Below, one piece after another: positions 44,897 through 54,498 of a DNA stretch of 64,000 nucleotides. The stretch lies in contig NZ_QOLD01000098.1 of NCBI RefSeq assembly GCF_003333305.1, positions 1 to 64,000 on the forward strand, in the 5' to 3' direction. The stretch's first letter is position 1; the number at the start of each line of letters is the position of its first letter. The notes under the pieces were generated by a model. It worked only from the letters and a program-made list of their open reading frames with translations, made no database searches and had not been told where the DNA came from. The position numbers and the translations under genes are program-made. Source of the stretch: Candidatus Colwellia aromaticivorans. Lineage in GTDB: Bacteria; Pseudomonadota; Gammaproteobacteria; Enterobacterales; Alteromonadaceae.

Positions 44897-45954
44897 ATAT
44901 CGCGCTGATAGGGCCTATACCTCCACCTAATGGAGGTATGGCAATGCAAACTCTCCAGTTATATAAGTTGTTGTTATCACATGGACATCAGGTTGACATG
45001 ATCGCGGTGAATGCACCCTATAAACCAACTTGGATAGGTAGGATTCCTTTATTAAGAGCATTTTTTCGGATAATCCCCTATTTTTACGCCTTGTATGTCG
45101 GCATAAAAGGTAAAGATGTTGTACATCTTATGGCAAATTCTGGATGGGCTTTTCATTTATTTGTGCGCCCAGCTATTTGGATGGCAAACTGGTGTAAAGT
45201 TCCAGTTTTTATCAATTATAGAGGCGGAAAAGCGAGAGATTTTTTTTCTTCTGCGTGGCCTTATATTAAAAAGGATATTAATAGTGCCGAAAAGATACTT
45301 GTGCCAAGTGGGTTTTTGAAAGACGTTTTTGCAGAATTTGGGGTACAAGCAACCATAGTTCCAAATATAATCAACATGGACCTTTTTACTTTTAAGGCTC
45401 CAGCTTTATCATCAGAAAATTTACATATTATTGTGACTCGAAATTTAGAGGAAATATACGATAATGCAACCGCAATTCGAGCATTTGCACTGGTCCAAAA
45501 ACAGTTTCCTAAAGCTAAACTTACCATTGCTGGCTCTGGTCCATTAGCAAGCCAATTGGTCAAACTTGTCGATGAACTTGAACTAATAGACAGCGTAACC
45601 TTTTCAGGCAGACTGGATCGTGAGCAGATGGCACATTTATATCAATCTGCCGATATCATGATTAATCCAAGCACCATAGATAACATGCCCAATTCGATAC
45701 TAGAGGCGCTGGCGTGTGGAGTGTTAGTTGTGACGACAAATGTAGGAGGAATACCCTACATGGTTGACCATCAAAAGGAGGCGATATTAGTGGAACCCGG
45801 TAAAGCAGAGCCAATGTACCGAGCCATCAATTCACTTTTAAAGTCGAACGAATTAGCAGAAAATATTGCACAAGCCGGATATGAAAAAGTACAGGCGTAC
45901 CAGCCTCATCAAGTAGTTCCTTTATTAGAAAAACTTTATCGTAAGGTAAGATAA
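44893..45954 (+). CDS. Glycosyltransferase, GT4 type
   Basis: A 353-residue two-domain glycosyltransferase: GPIPPPNGGMAMQTLQL at the start, a middle VVHLMANSGWAFHLF, and the donor-site block SADIMINPSTIDNMPNSILEALACGVLVV. The E-x7-E-like signature and downstream NVGGIPYMV are typical of GT4. Donor, acceptor and linkage are not readable. It is coupled by overlap to the preceding transferase and followed after 3 bp by the ligase-like gene. Confidence 0.87.
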   Translation: MNIALIGPIPPPNGGMAMQTLQLYKLLLSHGHQVDMIAVNAPYKPTWIGRIPLLRAFFRIIPYFYALYVGIKGKDVVHLMANSGWAFHLFVRPAIWMANWCKVPVFINYRGGKARDFFSSAWPYIKKDINSAEKILVPSGFLKDVFAEFGVQATIVPNIINMDLFTFKAPALSSENLHIIVTRNLEEIYDNATAIRAFALVQKQFPKAKLTIAGSGPLASQLVKLVDELELIDSVTFSGRLDREQMAHLYQSADIMINPSTIDNMPNSILEALACGVLVVTTNVGGIPYMVDHQKEAILVEPGKAEPMYRAINSLLKSNELAENIAQAGYEKVQAYQPHQVVPLLEKLYRKVR

Positions 45955-45957
45955 AAC

Positions 45958-47244
45958 ATGCGTGACCTAATACTCTTTATTGTGATATTCGGTAGTATAC
46001 CTTTCATACTAAAGCGACCGTTTATTGGTGTACTGATGTGGTGTTGGATCAGCTATATGGTTCCTCATCGCTTAGCTTGGGGCTTTATTACGCACTTCCC
46101 CGTTGCTCAATTGATAGGGCTTTCTCTTTTGGTTGGATATTTATTCAGTAAAGAGCCTAAATCGTTTAAGGCAAGTCCTCCATTAACGTGGTTAATTATT
46201 TTCATTGCATGGATGCTCATCACATTCTTAGCAAATAGCATGCATAGTGGCAATGTGTCTTCTTTAATTAAAGTGATGAAAATTCTAGTATTAACTTTTG
46301 TTATCCTGATGATGTTAACGTCAAAAAAACGTATTGAACTTACGTTGTGGGTAGTAGCCTTAAGTATTGGGTTCTATGGTCTTAAGGGTGGGGTTTTTAC
46401 TATTTTAACTGGTGGTTCTAGTCATGTATGGGGACCACCAGGAGGATTCTTTGGTGGTAATAATGAACTTGGTCTGGCTTTGTTGATGGATATACCATTA
46501 CTTGTCTATTTAATGCGGAGTACTGACAATAAATGGTTGAAGTATTTATGCCTTGCCGTCATCGGTGGTAGTGCAGTTGCCGTTTTGGGTACACAATCAA
46601 GAGGCGCAGCGGTCGCTGGTATTGCCTGTTGTGCTTTTTTATGGCTTAAAAGCGATAAAAAAATGTTACTGGCTGGTTTGTTAATTTTAGCTATTCCATT
46701 GGCATTAAGCGTAATGCCGGATAAATGGTTTGACCGCATGAGTACCATTGTAGTGTCAAATGAAGAAGAATATGATGGCTCGGTTCAAGGGCGGTTTAAT
46801 GCCTGGCGTATGGCAAGTAACTTGGCGGCGCATAATGTTTTTGGTGGTGGTTTTAATGTAACGACAGGTGCAAACTTTTATTTGTATGCACCGAATCCAA
46901 GAGATGTGCATGCGGCCCATAGTATTTATTTTCAGATCTTAGGTCAACATGGTTATATAGGACTGATTATTTTCTTAAGTATGTGGTTCTCTGCATGGCG
47001 GTTAGCAAGTAAAACGATAAAATTAGTTCGACATAAATCTGATTTAGCTTGGGCAGGAATGCTATCGAAAATGTTACAGGTTAGCCTTATTGCGTATGCT
47101 ACAGGAGCTACTTTTTTAAGTTTGGCCTATTTTGATTTACCATACCATATCCTCATTACTGTTGTGGCGGTCAATAATATTGTTAAGAAAAAGTTAGCGG
47201 AAGAAACAGCTCCAATGACGAAAATTAACGTGGTGTCAGTATAA
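45958..47244 (+). CDS. O-antigen-ligase-like protein, exosortase A-associated
   Basis: A 428-residue polytopic inner-membrane protein with about ten helices and the Wzy_C/O-antigen ligase segment (QGRFNAWRMASNLAAHNVFGGGF), with an Arg and the periplasmic loop HAAHSIYFQILGQHGYIG. In XrtA loci this family is predicted to be an O-glycosylation ligase or polymerase that transfers the finished oligosaccharide; there is no direct proof. No separate Wzx flippase is recognised in this window, so a flippase must be elsewhere or very divergent. Confidence 0.87.
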   Translation: MRDLILFIVIFGSIPFILKRPFIGVLMWCWISYMVPHRLAWGFITHFPVAQLIGLSLLVGYLFSKEPKSFKASPPLTWLIIFIAWMLITFLANSMHSGNVSSLIKVMKILVLTFVILMMLTSKKRIELTLWVVALSIGFYGLKGGVFTILTGGSSHVWGPPGGFFGGNNELGLALLMDIPLLVYLMRSTDNKWLKYLCLAVIGGSAVAVLGTQSRGAAVAGIACCAFLWLKSDKKMLLAGLLILAIPLALSVMPDKWFDRMSTIVVSNEEEYDGSVQGRFNAWRMASNLAAHNVFGGGFNVTTGANFYLYAPNPRDVHAAHSIYFQILGQHGYIGLIIFLSMWFSAWRLASKTIKLVRHKSDLAWAGMLSKMLQVSLIAYATGATFLSLAYFDLPYHILITVVAVNNIVKKKLAEETAPMTKINVVSV

Positions 47245-48587
47245 TGTATTTATACACTAAATTTGTCAGTCAGATCCTTTTCCCATTGCAAGAAAAACTC
47301 AAGGGTCATGTGACGATGGATATTAAACGCCGTCTTGGAGAGTCTCAATGGCTTTCTCATGACAGAATTAAAGAAATTCAACAGGAGAAATTGACGCGTT
47401 TTTTATTTGATATCTACGAAAGCAACCAGTTCTATCGCCATATTTTTGAAAATTTTGACATTGAACCTGTAGATTTCAAAAATGCTGATGTGCTATCGAA
47501 AATACCACTACTTGATAAAAAAGTCATACGTGAACATTCCAAAGATTTTCTATCAGATAATAGCAACAATGCTAAGTTTTTGAGTACGTCTGGCTCAAGC
47601 GGTCAGCCACTTAAATTTGCCGTTGGTAATGAACGTGTTAGCCATGATGTTGCAGCTAAATGGCGCGCAACGAATTGGTGGGGGGTGGAATTAGGTGAAA
47701 AAGAAGCGGTTATTTGGGGATCAAACATTGAACTTTCTGGTCAAGGTTTGGTTAAAAATATTAGAGATTTGCTATTTCGAACAAAGTTGTTCCCGGCACA
47801 AAAATTAGATAAAGCAGGCATAGCATCACTCTTTAATGGCTTACAGCAATATCAACCGAGTATGATGTATGGATACCCGTCGATACTCACCTTAATTGCA
47901 GAACACGCCAAAACACATCAATTGGTATTTAAACCAGGTGCGCTGAAAGTTATTTTTTGCACTGCAGAAAAGCTCTATGAACACCAGCGCGCAATAATCG
48001 AAGAAGTATTTCAAGCACCTGTAGCGAATGGCTATGGTAGCCGAGATGCGGGTTTTATTGCACACGAATGCCCCTTTGGTAACTTGCATATTAGTGAGGA
48101 AGATATCATTGTTGAAGTGCTTGATGATCATGGCCAACCATGTTCTGATGGTATGATAGGGAATCTGGTTGTGACAAATTTAACCACACGAGATTTCCCT
48201 ATGTTACGTTACCAAACAGGAGACTTAGCGGCGACCAAGTCTGGAAAATGTCAATGTGGTCGAAACTTAAAAATGTTGGCCGAAGTAGTCGGGCGCTCTA
48301 ATGATGTGTTAACTGCAAGCAATGGAGCTTCAGTTCACGGTGCCTATATCGGTAATATTATTCGAGAAGACGAAGCCATTTGCCATTTTCAGCTAATTCA
48401 AGAACAACCTTTAGCGTTTACGCTCAACATAGTCTGCTATCCCAATACAACGATATTGGAGCCAGTCTTGATTGACAAACTGACAACCGTTTTAGGTCAA
48501 GATATATCGATACATATAGAGGTAATGTCAGAAATCCCCAGCGAACAAACGGGAAAGTACAAATATATAATCAACAAGTGTCAATAA
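47244..48587 (+). CDS. CapK/PaaK-like adenylate-forming enzyme
   Basis: A 447-residue member of the phenylacetate-CoA ligase-like family seen in capsule loci (CapK). It has the AMP-binding P-loop STSGSSGQPLKF (about residues 114-125), YGYPSILTLI, NGYGSRDAGFIAHEC, and TRDFPMLRYQTGDLA with the adenylate-binding Asp. It probably activates a carboxylate for attachment to the glycan or an acyl carrier. Its true substrate is unknown, and its position between ligase and deacetylase genes supports a decoration role. The start overlaps the previous stop by 1 base. Confidence 0.85.
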   Translation: MYLYTKFVSQILFPLQEKLKGHVTMDIKRRLGESQWLSHDRIKEIQQEKLTRFLFDIYESNQFYRHIFENFDIEPVDFKNADVLSKIPLLDKKVIREHSKDFLSDNSNNAKFLSTSGSSGQPLKFAVGNERVSHDVAAKWRATNWWGVELGEKEAVIWGSNIELSGQGLVKNIRDLLFRTKLFPAQKLDKAGIASLFNGLQQYQPSMMYGYPSILTLIAEHAKTHQLVFKPGALKVIFCTAEKLYEHQRAIIEEVFQAPVANGYGSRDAGFIAHECPFGNLHISEEDIIVEVLDDHGQPCSDGMIGNLVVTNLTTRDFPMLRYQTGDLAATKSGKCQCGRNLKMLAEVVGRSNDVLTASNGASVHGAYIGNIIREDEAICHFQLIQEQPLAFTLNIVCYPNTTILEPVLIDKLTTVLGQDISIHIEVMSEIPSEQTGKYKYIINKCQ

Positions 48588-48590
48588 TAA

Positions 48591-48780
48591 AACGTGCCTA
48601 TGTACATGGCTCAGGATGTCATCCCCGTGGTGTGTTAATCGGGGATCCAGTTTCTAAAAAGTGATGGATCTTCGATCAAAGACTTCGAAGATACGCTACA
48701 TGGATGGTGTTATTAGACAATGCAGGAGCATATTGTCCTGACGTTTACAGAAAGCTCCTGAGTTAACTACATAGGCATGT
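48591..48780. repeat. Palindromic repeat element, block D, with inverted ends
   Basis: About 190 bp. The left end (gcctatgtacatggctcagg) and the right end (tcctgagttaactacatagg) are inverted relatives of each other and of the block C and F ends. Between them are a ccccg/cgggg hairpin, a ttcga-type hairpin and the tgcaggagcatattgtcctg unit. It looks like one complete mobile repeat element and occupies most of the 214-bp intergenic gap. Confidence 0.72.
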
Positions 48781-48801
48781 AATAAAATTAAAGGACTAAA
48801 T

Positions 48802-49806
48802 TTGTCTCAAAAACCTACAAAAATTACGATTACCATTGATACAGAATTCAGTATTGCGGGTCATTTTGACAATCCTGAAAAATATAAACCCCTTTCTACG
48901 CCGGTAGTGACTTGTCCTGTTGACGGACAAGAGCAAGGATTAGGGTTTATGCTAGCGCTATTTGCTAAATTTGACATCAAAGCGAGCTTTTTTGTTGAAT
49001 GTGCAAATTACTTTTATTTTGGCGACCAACCTATGCAATCTTTAGTACAGCGTATTGTAGATGCTGGGCAAGATATACAATTGCATGTGCATCCTGTTTG
49101 GTTGTCATTTATACAAGATAGCAAGTTAGGCAGCTTTCCTCGTAACGATGATTGTGCACAACGTAGTTTTGATGATTTATTCAAAGCTTTTAAATTGTGC
49201 GTGGAAGTATTTGAACGTTGGGTAGGCCACAAACCCCTAGCACTAAGAACGGGAAGTCTGTGGGCAGACAAAAATGTATATCAAGTTATGAATGCGCTTG
49301 GTATTCCTATGGCGAGTAATATTGGACTAGGTGTCTTTAAGCCGAAGGAAGATGAACTTCAGCTTGTCTCAGGGCGCCGCAAAGTGGCAAATGTGATGGA
49401 AGTGCCCATTCTTACCTATCAAGATGTAAATATCTTAGGTAAAAAACATCAAAAATCGATACAAATAACCAGTTGTTCTTGGCCAGAAATGAAACATATT
49501 CTATGGAAATGCAGAAAGCTAGGCATTGATAACGTGGTTATTCTCACCCATCCTTTTGAATACATCAAAAAAGCGGATTTTCAATATCACAAAGTAACAA
49601 AAAATCGTGTAAATCAACAGCGATTGACTAAGTTATGTGCTTTTATTACTGAGCATGACCAAGATTTTACCAGTGCAACATTTACTAGTGAACAAAAAGA
49701 ATGGCAGTCTGTAGAGCATGAACAAATCAAATTTGCTATTCCAAATAGATTTGCAATTGGCAGAAAACTGCATAATAAACTAAATGATACTATTTGGCGC
49801 TACTAG
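48802..49806 (+). CDS. NodB-like polysaccharide deacetylase family protein
   Basis: A 334-residue protein of the polysaccharide deacetylase superfamily. TITIDTEFSIAG (residues 8-19) holds the catalytic/metal Asp positions, ASFFVECANYFYFG follows, and DIQLHVHPVWL holds the two metal His. LRTGSLWADKNVY and TSCSWPEMKHILW resemble wall-polymer deacetylases. No signal peptide. TTG is used as start behind AAAGGA; no ATG exists early in this frame. The C-terminus overlaps by a few bases with the convergent TPR gene. Confidence 0.83.
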   Translation: MSQKPTKITITIDTEFSIAGHFDNPEKYKPLSTPVVTCPVDGQEQGLGFMLALFAKFDIKASFFVECANYFYFGDQPMQSLVQRIVDAGQDIQLHVHPVWLSFIQDSKLGSFPRNDDCAQRSFDDLFKAFKLCVEVFERWVGHKPLALRTGSLWADKNVYQVMNALGIPMASNIGLGVFKPKEDELQLVSGRRKVANVMEVPILTYQDVNILGKKHQKSIQITSCSWPEMKHILWKCRKLGIDNVVILTHPFEYIKKADFQYHKVTKNRVNQQRLTKLCAFITEHDQDFTSATFTSEQKEWQSVEHEQIKFAIPNRFAIGRKLHNKLNDTIWRY

Positions 49807-50434
49807 CGAGCTTTTCTAATTTGTTTTTTAAACCGGGTAGAGGGAATCCTTGCTCGTAAGCGATATCAGCATAATGTTTAGCTTGTGTGTATTCTTTCAT
49901 ATCAATATAAAGCAAACCTAAATTATAATTTATTTCAGGATTATGTGGTGCTAACTGCAGCGCATTTAAGTATTGTTTTTCTGCTCCAGTATATTTAAGG
50001 GATTTGTGTAAGTGGATACCATATAGGGCAAGTACAGTTGCATCCTTAGAACTGAATGTTTTGGCGCGTTCAAAGTAACACCTTGCAGTATAATGCTTGT
50101 TATTATTGCGTAAAGTACTATTAGCGTCTCTTTTTCTGAGCAGTTTACTCATGCTATATAAAGCGGGGTGGTGGTTTGGAAACTTGGACAACACATAGAT
50201 TAAGTCGGGCAGAGGGTCTGCACCACTTTTACCATGAACAAGGTTCTTTACATTGCGGTTAAAGTGAGCCTTTTCTACAACACCTAGCTTTTGCTTACCT
50301 TTAGTTGTTGTATAATCAAAAGGACCATACCCAACGTTATCAAAAACGTTTTGAAGATCACAAGTTTGATTATTTCTAGCTATGCTTGAAAACGAAATCA
50401 AGCTCAATAATGCAATGTAAATTCCTAATTTCAT
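49790..50434 (-). CDS. Secreted TPR protein
   Basis: A 214-residue protein with a signal peptide (MKLGIYIALLSLISFSSIA) and two to three TPR motifs near the C-terminus (ATVLALYGIHLHKSLKYTGAEKQYLNAL, NPEINYNLGLLYIDMKEYTQAKHYADIAYEQG). An upstream in-frame start at 50536 would put 34 residues before the signal peptide, so the ATG at 50434 with AAAGGTAG upstream is chosen. It is the only minus-strand gene within this stretch and overlaps the deacetylase tail by 17 bp. Function is unknown; a periplasmic scaffold is plausible. Confidence 0.78.
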   Translation of the reverse strand: MKLGIYIALLSLISFSSIARNNQTCDLQNVFDNVGYGPFDYTTTKGKQKLGVVEKAHFNRNVKNLVHGKSGADPLPDLIYVLSKFPNHHPALYSMSKLLRKRDANSTLRNNNKHYTARCYFERAKTFSSKDATVLALYGIHLHKSLKYTGAEKQYLNALQLAPHNPEINYNLGLLYIDMKEYTQAKHYADIAYEQGFPLPGLKNKLEKLASSAK

Positions 50435-50524
50435 GAAAACTACCTTTAAAAATACTATATACAAAACTCTAGTCAGTTTATTATACTTTCTTATCAACGT
50501 ATACCGCTTTAACAGAAGGTCACT

Positions 50525-51808
50525 GTGGACAAACAAAAGAACAGATCAATATTATATATTGCCTTTCATTATCCTCCAATCGTCGGTAGTACCGGTGTTC
50601 ATAGATCGCTAGCATTCACTCGTTATTTGTCAACTCAGCATTGGCAAGTAAATGTCCTTACGGCTTCTGTTAAAGCATATAACAAATGGTCTGCGGATCA
50701 ATATGCGTTTATTCCAAAAGAGATAGGTGTCATTCGAGCCTATGCGAGGGACGTGGCGAAAAGTTATGCTATTGGTGGGAAATATTTTTCTTTCATGGCC
50801 CAGCCCGACAGTTGGCAAAGTTGGATCCCAGCAGGTATTGTTCGGGGTTATTTTTCTATAAAAAAACATAATACCTCAACGATTATTTCTACTTACCCTA
50901 TAGCGTCTGCCCATATCATCGCTTACGTATTGAAAAAACTGACTAACGCCGATTGGATTGCAGACTTTCGTGATCCAATGGCGCAAGAAAATTACCCAAG
51001 CTCACCAACGAAGAAAAAAATATTTCTTTGGCTAGAAAGTAAAATTATCAAGCACTGTCGTTATGCTTTAGTCACTACTGCAGGGGCAAAAGCCTATTAT
51101 TTGAGTAAATATCCACAAACTCATCAAGATTTCTGGCAAGTGATCCCTAATGGTTATGATGAGCAAATTTTTGCAGAAGTTGAAGGCAATAAATCTGAAA
51201 ACAATAAATCATCTATTTCAGATAAAAAAAACAAGAATGAAAATCATTTGACGCTATTACACAGTGGTGTTGTTTACCCGAGTGAAAGAGATCCTAGTCA
51301 ATTATTTCTCGCTCTTGCTGATTTAAAACAGTCTGGAGACATTTCTAGTGACTCTTTTTCTCTGAGATTAAGAGCTACAGGCCATGACCACCTATATCAG
51401 CCTCGATTAGCTGAATTGGGGATTGATGATATTGTTGACTTAGCACCACCAATTCCTTACAAACAAGCATTGGAAGAAATGTTAAATGCAGATGCATTAT
51501 TGTTGCTGCAAGCGAGTAATTGCAACTATCAAATTCCAGCGAAAGCCTACGAGTACATAAGAAGTGCTAGACCGGTTTTAGCGCTAACGGATCCAAAAGG
51601 TGATACGGCTAAGTTATTGTTAGAAGCAAAAACAGGTTTAATTGCGCCACTTGATGATAAAATGTTAATTAAAAAGAGCATTATGCAGCTTGTTGACCAA
51701 GTTCAAAGTGGTACCATTGAGCCCGCTTCTCCAGAAATCATTCGTCAATACTCACGAGACTATCAAGCAATTAAGCTAGAGAGTTTATTGGAAATGCATC
51801 ATAGCTAA
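50525..51808 (+). CDS. Glycosyltransferase, GT4 type
   Basis: A 427-residue glycosyltransferase: ILYIAFHYPPIVGSTGVHRSLAFTRYL at the N-terminus, ADWIADFRDPMAQENYP in the linker, and the donor-domain VIPNGYDEQIF and QIPAKAYEYIRSARPVLALTDPKGDT. It has a lysine-rich insertion (residues 220-240, SENNKSSISDKKNKNEN) that is unusual for the family. GTG start; the phosphatase gene follows after 25 bp. Confidence 0.85.
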   Translation: MDKQKNRSILYIAFHYPPIVGSTGVHRSLAFTRYLSTQHWQVNVLTASVKAYNKWSADQYAFIPKEIGVIRAYARDVAKSYAIGGKYFSFMAQPDSWQSWIPAGIVRGYFSIKKHNTSTIISTYPIASAHIIAYVLKKLTNADWIADFRDPMAQENYPSSPTKKKIFLWLESKIIKHCRYALVTTAGAKAYYLSKYPQTHQDFWQVIPNGYDEQIFAEVEGNKSENNKSSISDKKNKNENHLTLLHSGVVYPSERDPSQLFLALADLKQSGDISSDSFSLRLRATGHDHLYQPRLAELGIDDIVDLAPPIPYKQALEEMLNADALLLLQASNCNYQIPAKAYEYIRSARPVLALTDPKGDTAKLLLEAKTGLIAPLDDKMLIKKSIMQLVDQVQSGTIEPASPEIIRQYSRDYQAIKLESLLEMHHS

Positions 51809-51833
51809 GACAACCAAAAATTAAGGAACATAG

Positions 51834-52388
51834 ATGAAAAATTGGCTTGATAGTAACTACGGAACGCATAGAGGGATTATTCGGTTGTGGATATCTCTAA
51901 TAAAGTTTCATCTCGGTCATTATCGACAATATGAAAATGTACAATGGGATCGCGTTGAACGACTTGTTTTTGTTTGTTTAGGCAATATTTGTCGAAGTCC
52001 ATTTGGACATCATTATGCAGCAAAATCTATCGAAAGCGTCGCGTCTATTGGCGTATCAACAACTACTGGCGCGCCAGCTGATCCACAAGCGATAAAAGTG
52101 GCTCAGCTAAATGGTGTTGATATGACGACGCATATAGCGACCAATATTGATGATTACCAAGCTCGAAAGGGGGATTTGTTGTTAATGGTTGAAGATCGTC
52201 ACTTAGCAAAACTAGGTAACTTAGTTAAATCTGACGACGTACAAATAACTATGTTAGGTTTATGGGGAAATAAACGTTTCCCCCTACTTTATGATCCGCA
52301 TCATTTAAGTGACGAGTATTTCGATACTTGCTTTAAACGTATCATAAATGCAGTAGATAACATTTTAGCCAAAGCTAAACTCAATTAA
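51834..52388 (+). CDS. Low-molecular-weight protein-tyrosine phosphatase
   Basis: A 184-residue Wzb-like phosphatase. The active-site loop FVCLGNICRSP contains Cys48 and Arg54 (C-x5-R), and the general-acid Asp is in YDPHHLSDEY near the C-terminus. Its likely job is to dephosphorylate the tyrosine tail of the BY-kinase encoded at 25423-26328, 25 kb away, and so cycle polysaccharide export. The N-terminal 40 residues extend beyond the usual LMW-PTP domain. It ends this gene series; repeat block E follows. Confidence 0.9.
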   Translation: MKNWLDSNYGTHRGIIRLWISLIKFHLGHYRQYENVQWDRVERLVFVCLGNICRSPFGHHYAAKSIESVASIGVSTTTGAPADPQAIKVAQLNGVDMTTHIATNIDDYQARKGDLLLMVEDRHLAKLGNLVKSDDVQITMLGLWGNKRFPLLYDPHHLSDEYFDTCFKRIINAVDNILAKAKLN

Positions 52389-52402
52389 TTTGTTTTAGTG
52401 AA

Positions 52403-53039
52403 ACCGAGCTCAGGCACGGCAAGAGCGTTTTAAATTTAACGTGCTAATTTAGGGTAATAACAGTGAACCCGACATCGAAGTCTCCAACCCCGTCATCCTC
52501 GAAGTCTCTGATCGAGGATCCATTCACTTCTCTGTGGATTCCAGCCTAAGCCACCACTGGAATGACGCGAGTAATAACCACTGGAATGACGTAAGTGATA
52601 TAACACTACGCTTTCCTCGTGCGCTCAAACACGGAACCTAGAGTATCCAAGCCGTCGCCCTCGATTCCAGCCCAAGCCATGACGGGAATGACGGCGATTA
52701 TCCCGTCATCTTCGAGGTCTCCAACCCCGTCATCTTCGAAGTCTCCAACCCCGTCATCCTCGAAGTCTCTGATCGAGGATCCATTCTCTTCTCTGTGGAT
52801 TCCAGCCTAAGTCACCACTGGAATGACGCGAGTAATAACTACGAGAATGACGTAAGTGATATAACATCCCTCCTTACCCATGCGCTCAATCCCGTCATCT
52901 TCGAGGTCTCCAACCCCGTCATCCTCGAAGTCTCTGATCGAGGCTCCATTCTCTTCTCTGTGGAAAATGACGCCTTGGCTTATTGTGCCTTAAAATATTC
53001 ATAATATTACCTATAATGATCTTGCCGTGCGAACTCAGG
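52403..53039. repeat. Palindromic repeat array, block E, with inverted ends
   Basis: 637 bp without a credible gene. The ends carry gcacggcaag (52413-52422) and its exact inverse cttgccgtgc (53021-53030). Inside, a unit of about 120 bp starting tctccaaccccgtcatcc occurs at 52481-52604 and 52743-52866, and partially at 52907-52963. It is made of the cctcga and attccag hairpins. Two small ORFs here are made only of repeat sequence. Confidence 0.85.
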
Positions 53040-54257
53040 TTAGCTAGCACCAAAAAGTTTTTTTATAGCAAAATAGGTATCCATAATGAACGGCTTTGGG
53101 TCAGACAATGAGAATAGGTAATACCGACAATTAGGCTGAAAGAACAAAGTAAAAAAACGTACAATTTCTTTAATTTTTGATACCTTGAAGTTAGGATCTA
53201 CAATTTTATTAGGTTGGAAAAGGATGCGAACTAAGCGATGAACTTCAGGGATCATATAGCGACATTGTTTTAGTTCATAAGGTGTTGCTTCTAGACATTT
53301 TTTCTCGCCTAAGGTCCGAACAAGTCCTGCGGCAAAAGATACGCCGCTATAATAGGCAAGCGGTAAGCTTCCCCAAAATCGTCCATTTATCTCCATAAAA
53401 CTATACTGGTCAGTAAGTTCATCGTAGCGGTACTCCACCATAGCAACGCCTTGCCAATTTAACTTCTGTAAAAGTACTTTAGAACGTTCCATACAAGCCT
53501 GATGTTTATCTAGTGGTAACGCCTGACAAAGTGTCGAAGAGCCACCTTCCGGCGGCCATTCATGTACCCGTTGATGTTGGCTAACCAATTCAATTTCTCC
53601 CTGATTCACTAGAAAAAATTGACCAAATCCTTTACCTGCACAATATTCTTGAATTAAAGGAAAATGGCTGATTACTTTGTATTTTTCTAAAATTTTTGTT
53701 AGCTCTTGCCAATTATTAGCATACTCAAATTTTTCTAATACAATGCGCTGTTCATTAAGTTGCTTAATAACCTGGTGTGGATTCGACCATTTCAATACTA
53801 GCGGAAATTGCAATTTATCTTGGTAAGAAGCCAATTCAGAAAAGTCTACTAGCTGCAATGTTTTTGGTACGCGAATACCGACAGATTCAGCATATTCTTG
53901 AGTTTTTTCTTTATTTATAACGAGAGATAGTAGAGCTTCAGTAGGCATTAATGGCGTAATAAAGTCAGAAATTTTTGACCGATAGTTATTACACCATTGG
54001 ATATCTGATTCTGAAACCGTTAATAGGAAACTAGCATCATATTGACGACTAAGTGCTTCCATTTGAGTAAGCAGATCAGCGTCTGACTTTTCACGAATAA
54101 AACCATGATGACAATATTTAGAATATAGACCTATTGCGCGTTTATTCCGGCCTAAAGCAACAACAGTATAGCCATTGCGTCCTAAATCTCTGACTATGGT
54201 TAATCCTATAGGTGAGTCAGCACCTAGTATTAAGACTGTTGTTTTTGAAGTACTCAT
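53040..54257 (-). CDS. ATP-grasp family protein
   Basis: A 405-residue carboxylate-amine/thiol ligase. The N-terminal Rossmann-like preATP-grasp domain reads TVLILGADSPIGLTIVRDLG, followed by the ATP-binding lobes with FPLVLKWSNP and PLIQEYCAGKGFGQF, and the Mg2+ site MVEYRYDELTDQYSFMEINGRFWGS. Such enzymes form amide or peptide bonds. The substrate is unknown, but the company of an asparagine synthetase-like gene and a second ATP-grasp gene suggests amino-acid decoration of a glycan. Start uncertain: a TTG at 54332 and an ATG at 54287 are also in frame; the ATG just before the nucleotide fold is used. It lies between two repeat blocks. Confidence 0.82.
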   Translation of the reverse strand: MSTSKTTVLILGADSPIGLTIVRDLGRNGYTVVALGRNKRAIGLYSKYCHHGFIREKSDADLLTQMEALSRQYDASFLLTVSESDIQWCNNYRSKISDFITPLMPTEALLSLVINKEKTQEYAESVGIRVPKTLQLVDFSELASYQDKLQFPLVLKWSNPHQVIKQLNEQRIVLEKFEYANNWQELTKILEKYKVISHFPLIQEYCAGKGFGQFFLVNQGEIELVSQHQRVHEWPPEGGSSTLCQALPLDKHQACMERSKVLLQKLNWQGVAMVEYRYDELTDQYSFMEINGRFWGSLPLAYYSGVSFAAGLVRTLGEKKCLEATPYELKQCRYMIPEVHRLVRILFQPNKIVDPNFKVSKIKEIVRFFTLFFQPNCRYYLFSLSDPKPFIMDTYFAIKKLFGAS

Positions 54258-54370
54258 CTGGTTTTTAGCTCTAATGTCTGTATCCATATTTATGCTGGTA
54301 ATATTAAAGCATGTTCGTGCTCTCAAAGACAAAATAAATAATTAAATATTCCAATTAAGTTAGATGTAAC

Positions 54371-54498
54371 CGTCATTTCCGAAGTCTCTGATCGGAAATC
54401 CATAGTGCTTAAAAACTGGATCCTCGATTAAAACACCACGAGGATGACGACGTAAATTTTTGGTGTATGCTTATAGCAATGTTACTAGTAGATGGTTG
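54371..54498 (+). repeat. Direct repeat copy 2 (pairs with 41021-41145)
   Basis: 128 bp, the same as copy 1 except for six substitutions and an extra ata in gcttatagcaatg. The two copies flank a module running from the algD-like gene to the ATP-grasp gene. Confidence 0.88.

Noticed and set aside
52619-53004. Two ORFs of 63 and 69 residues
   Set aside because: They lie wholly in repeat block E and encode Ser/Pro repeats from the hairpin units; no ribosome site and no protein-like composition.
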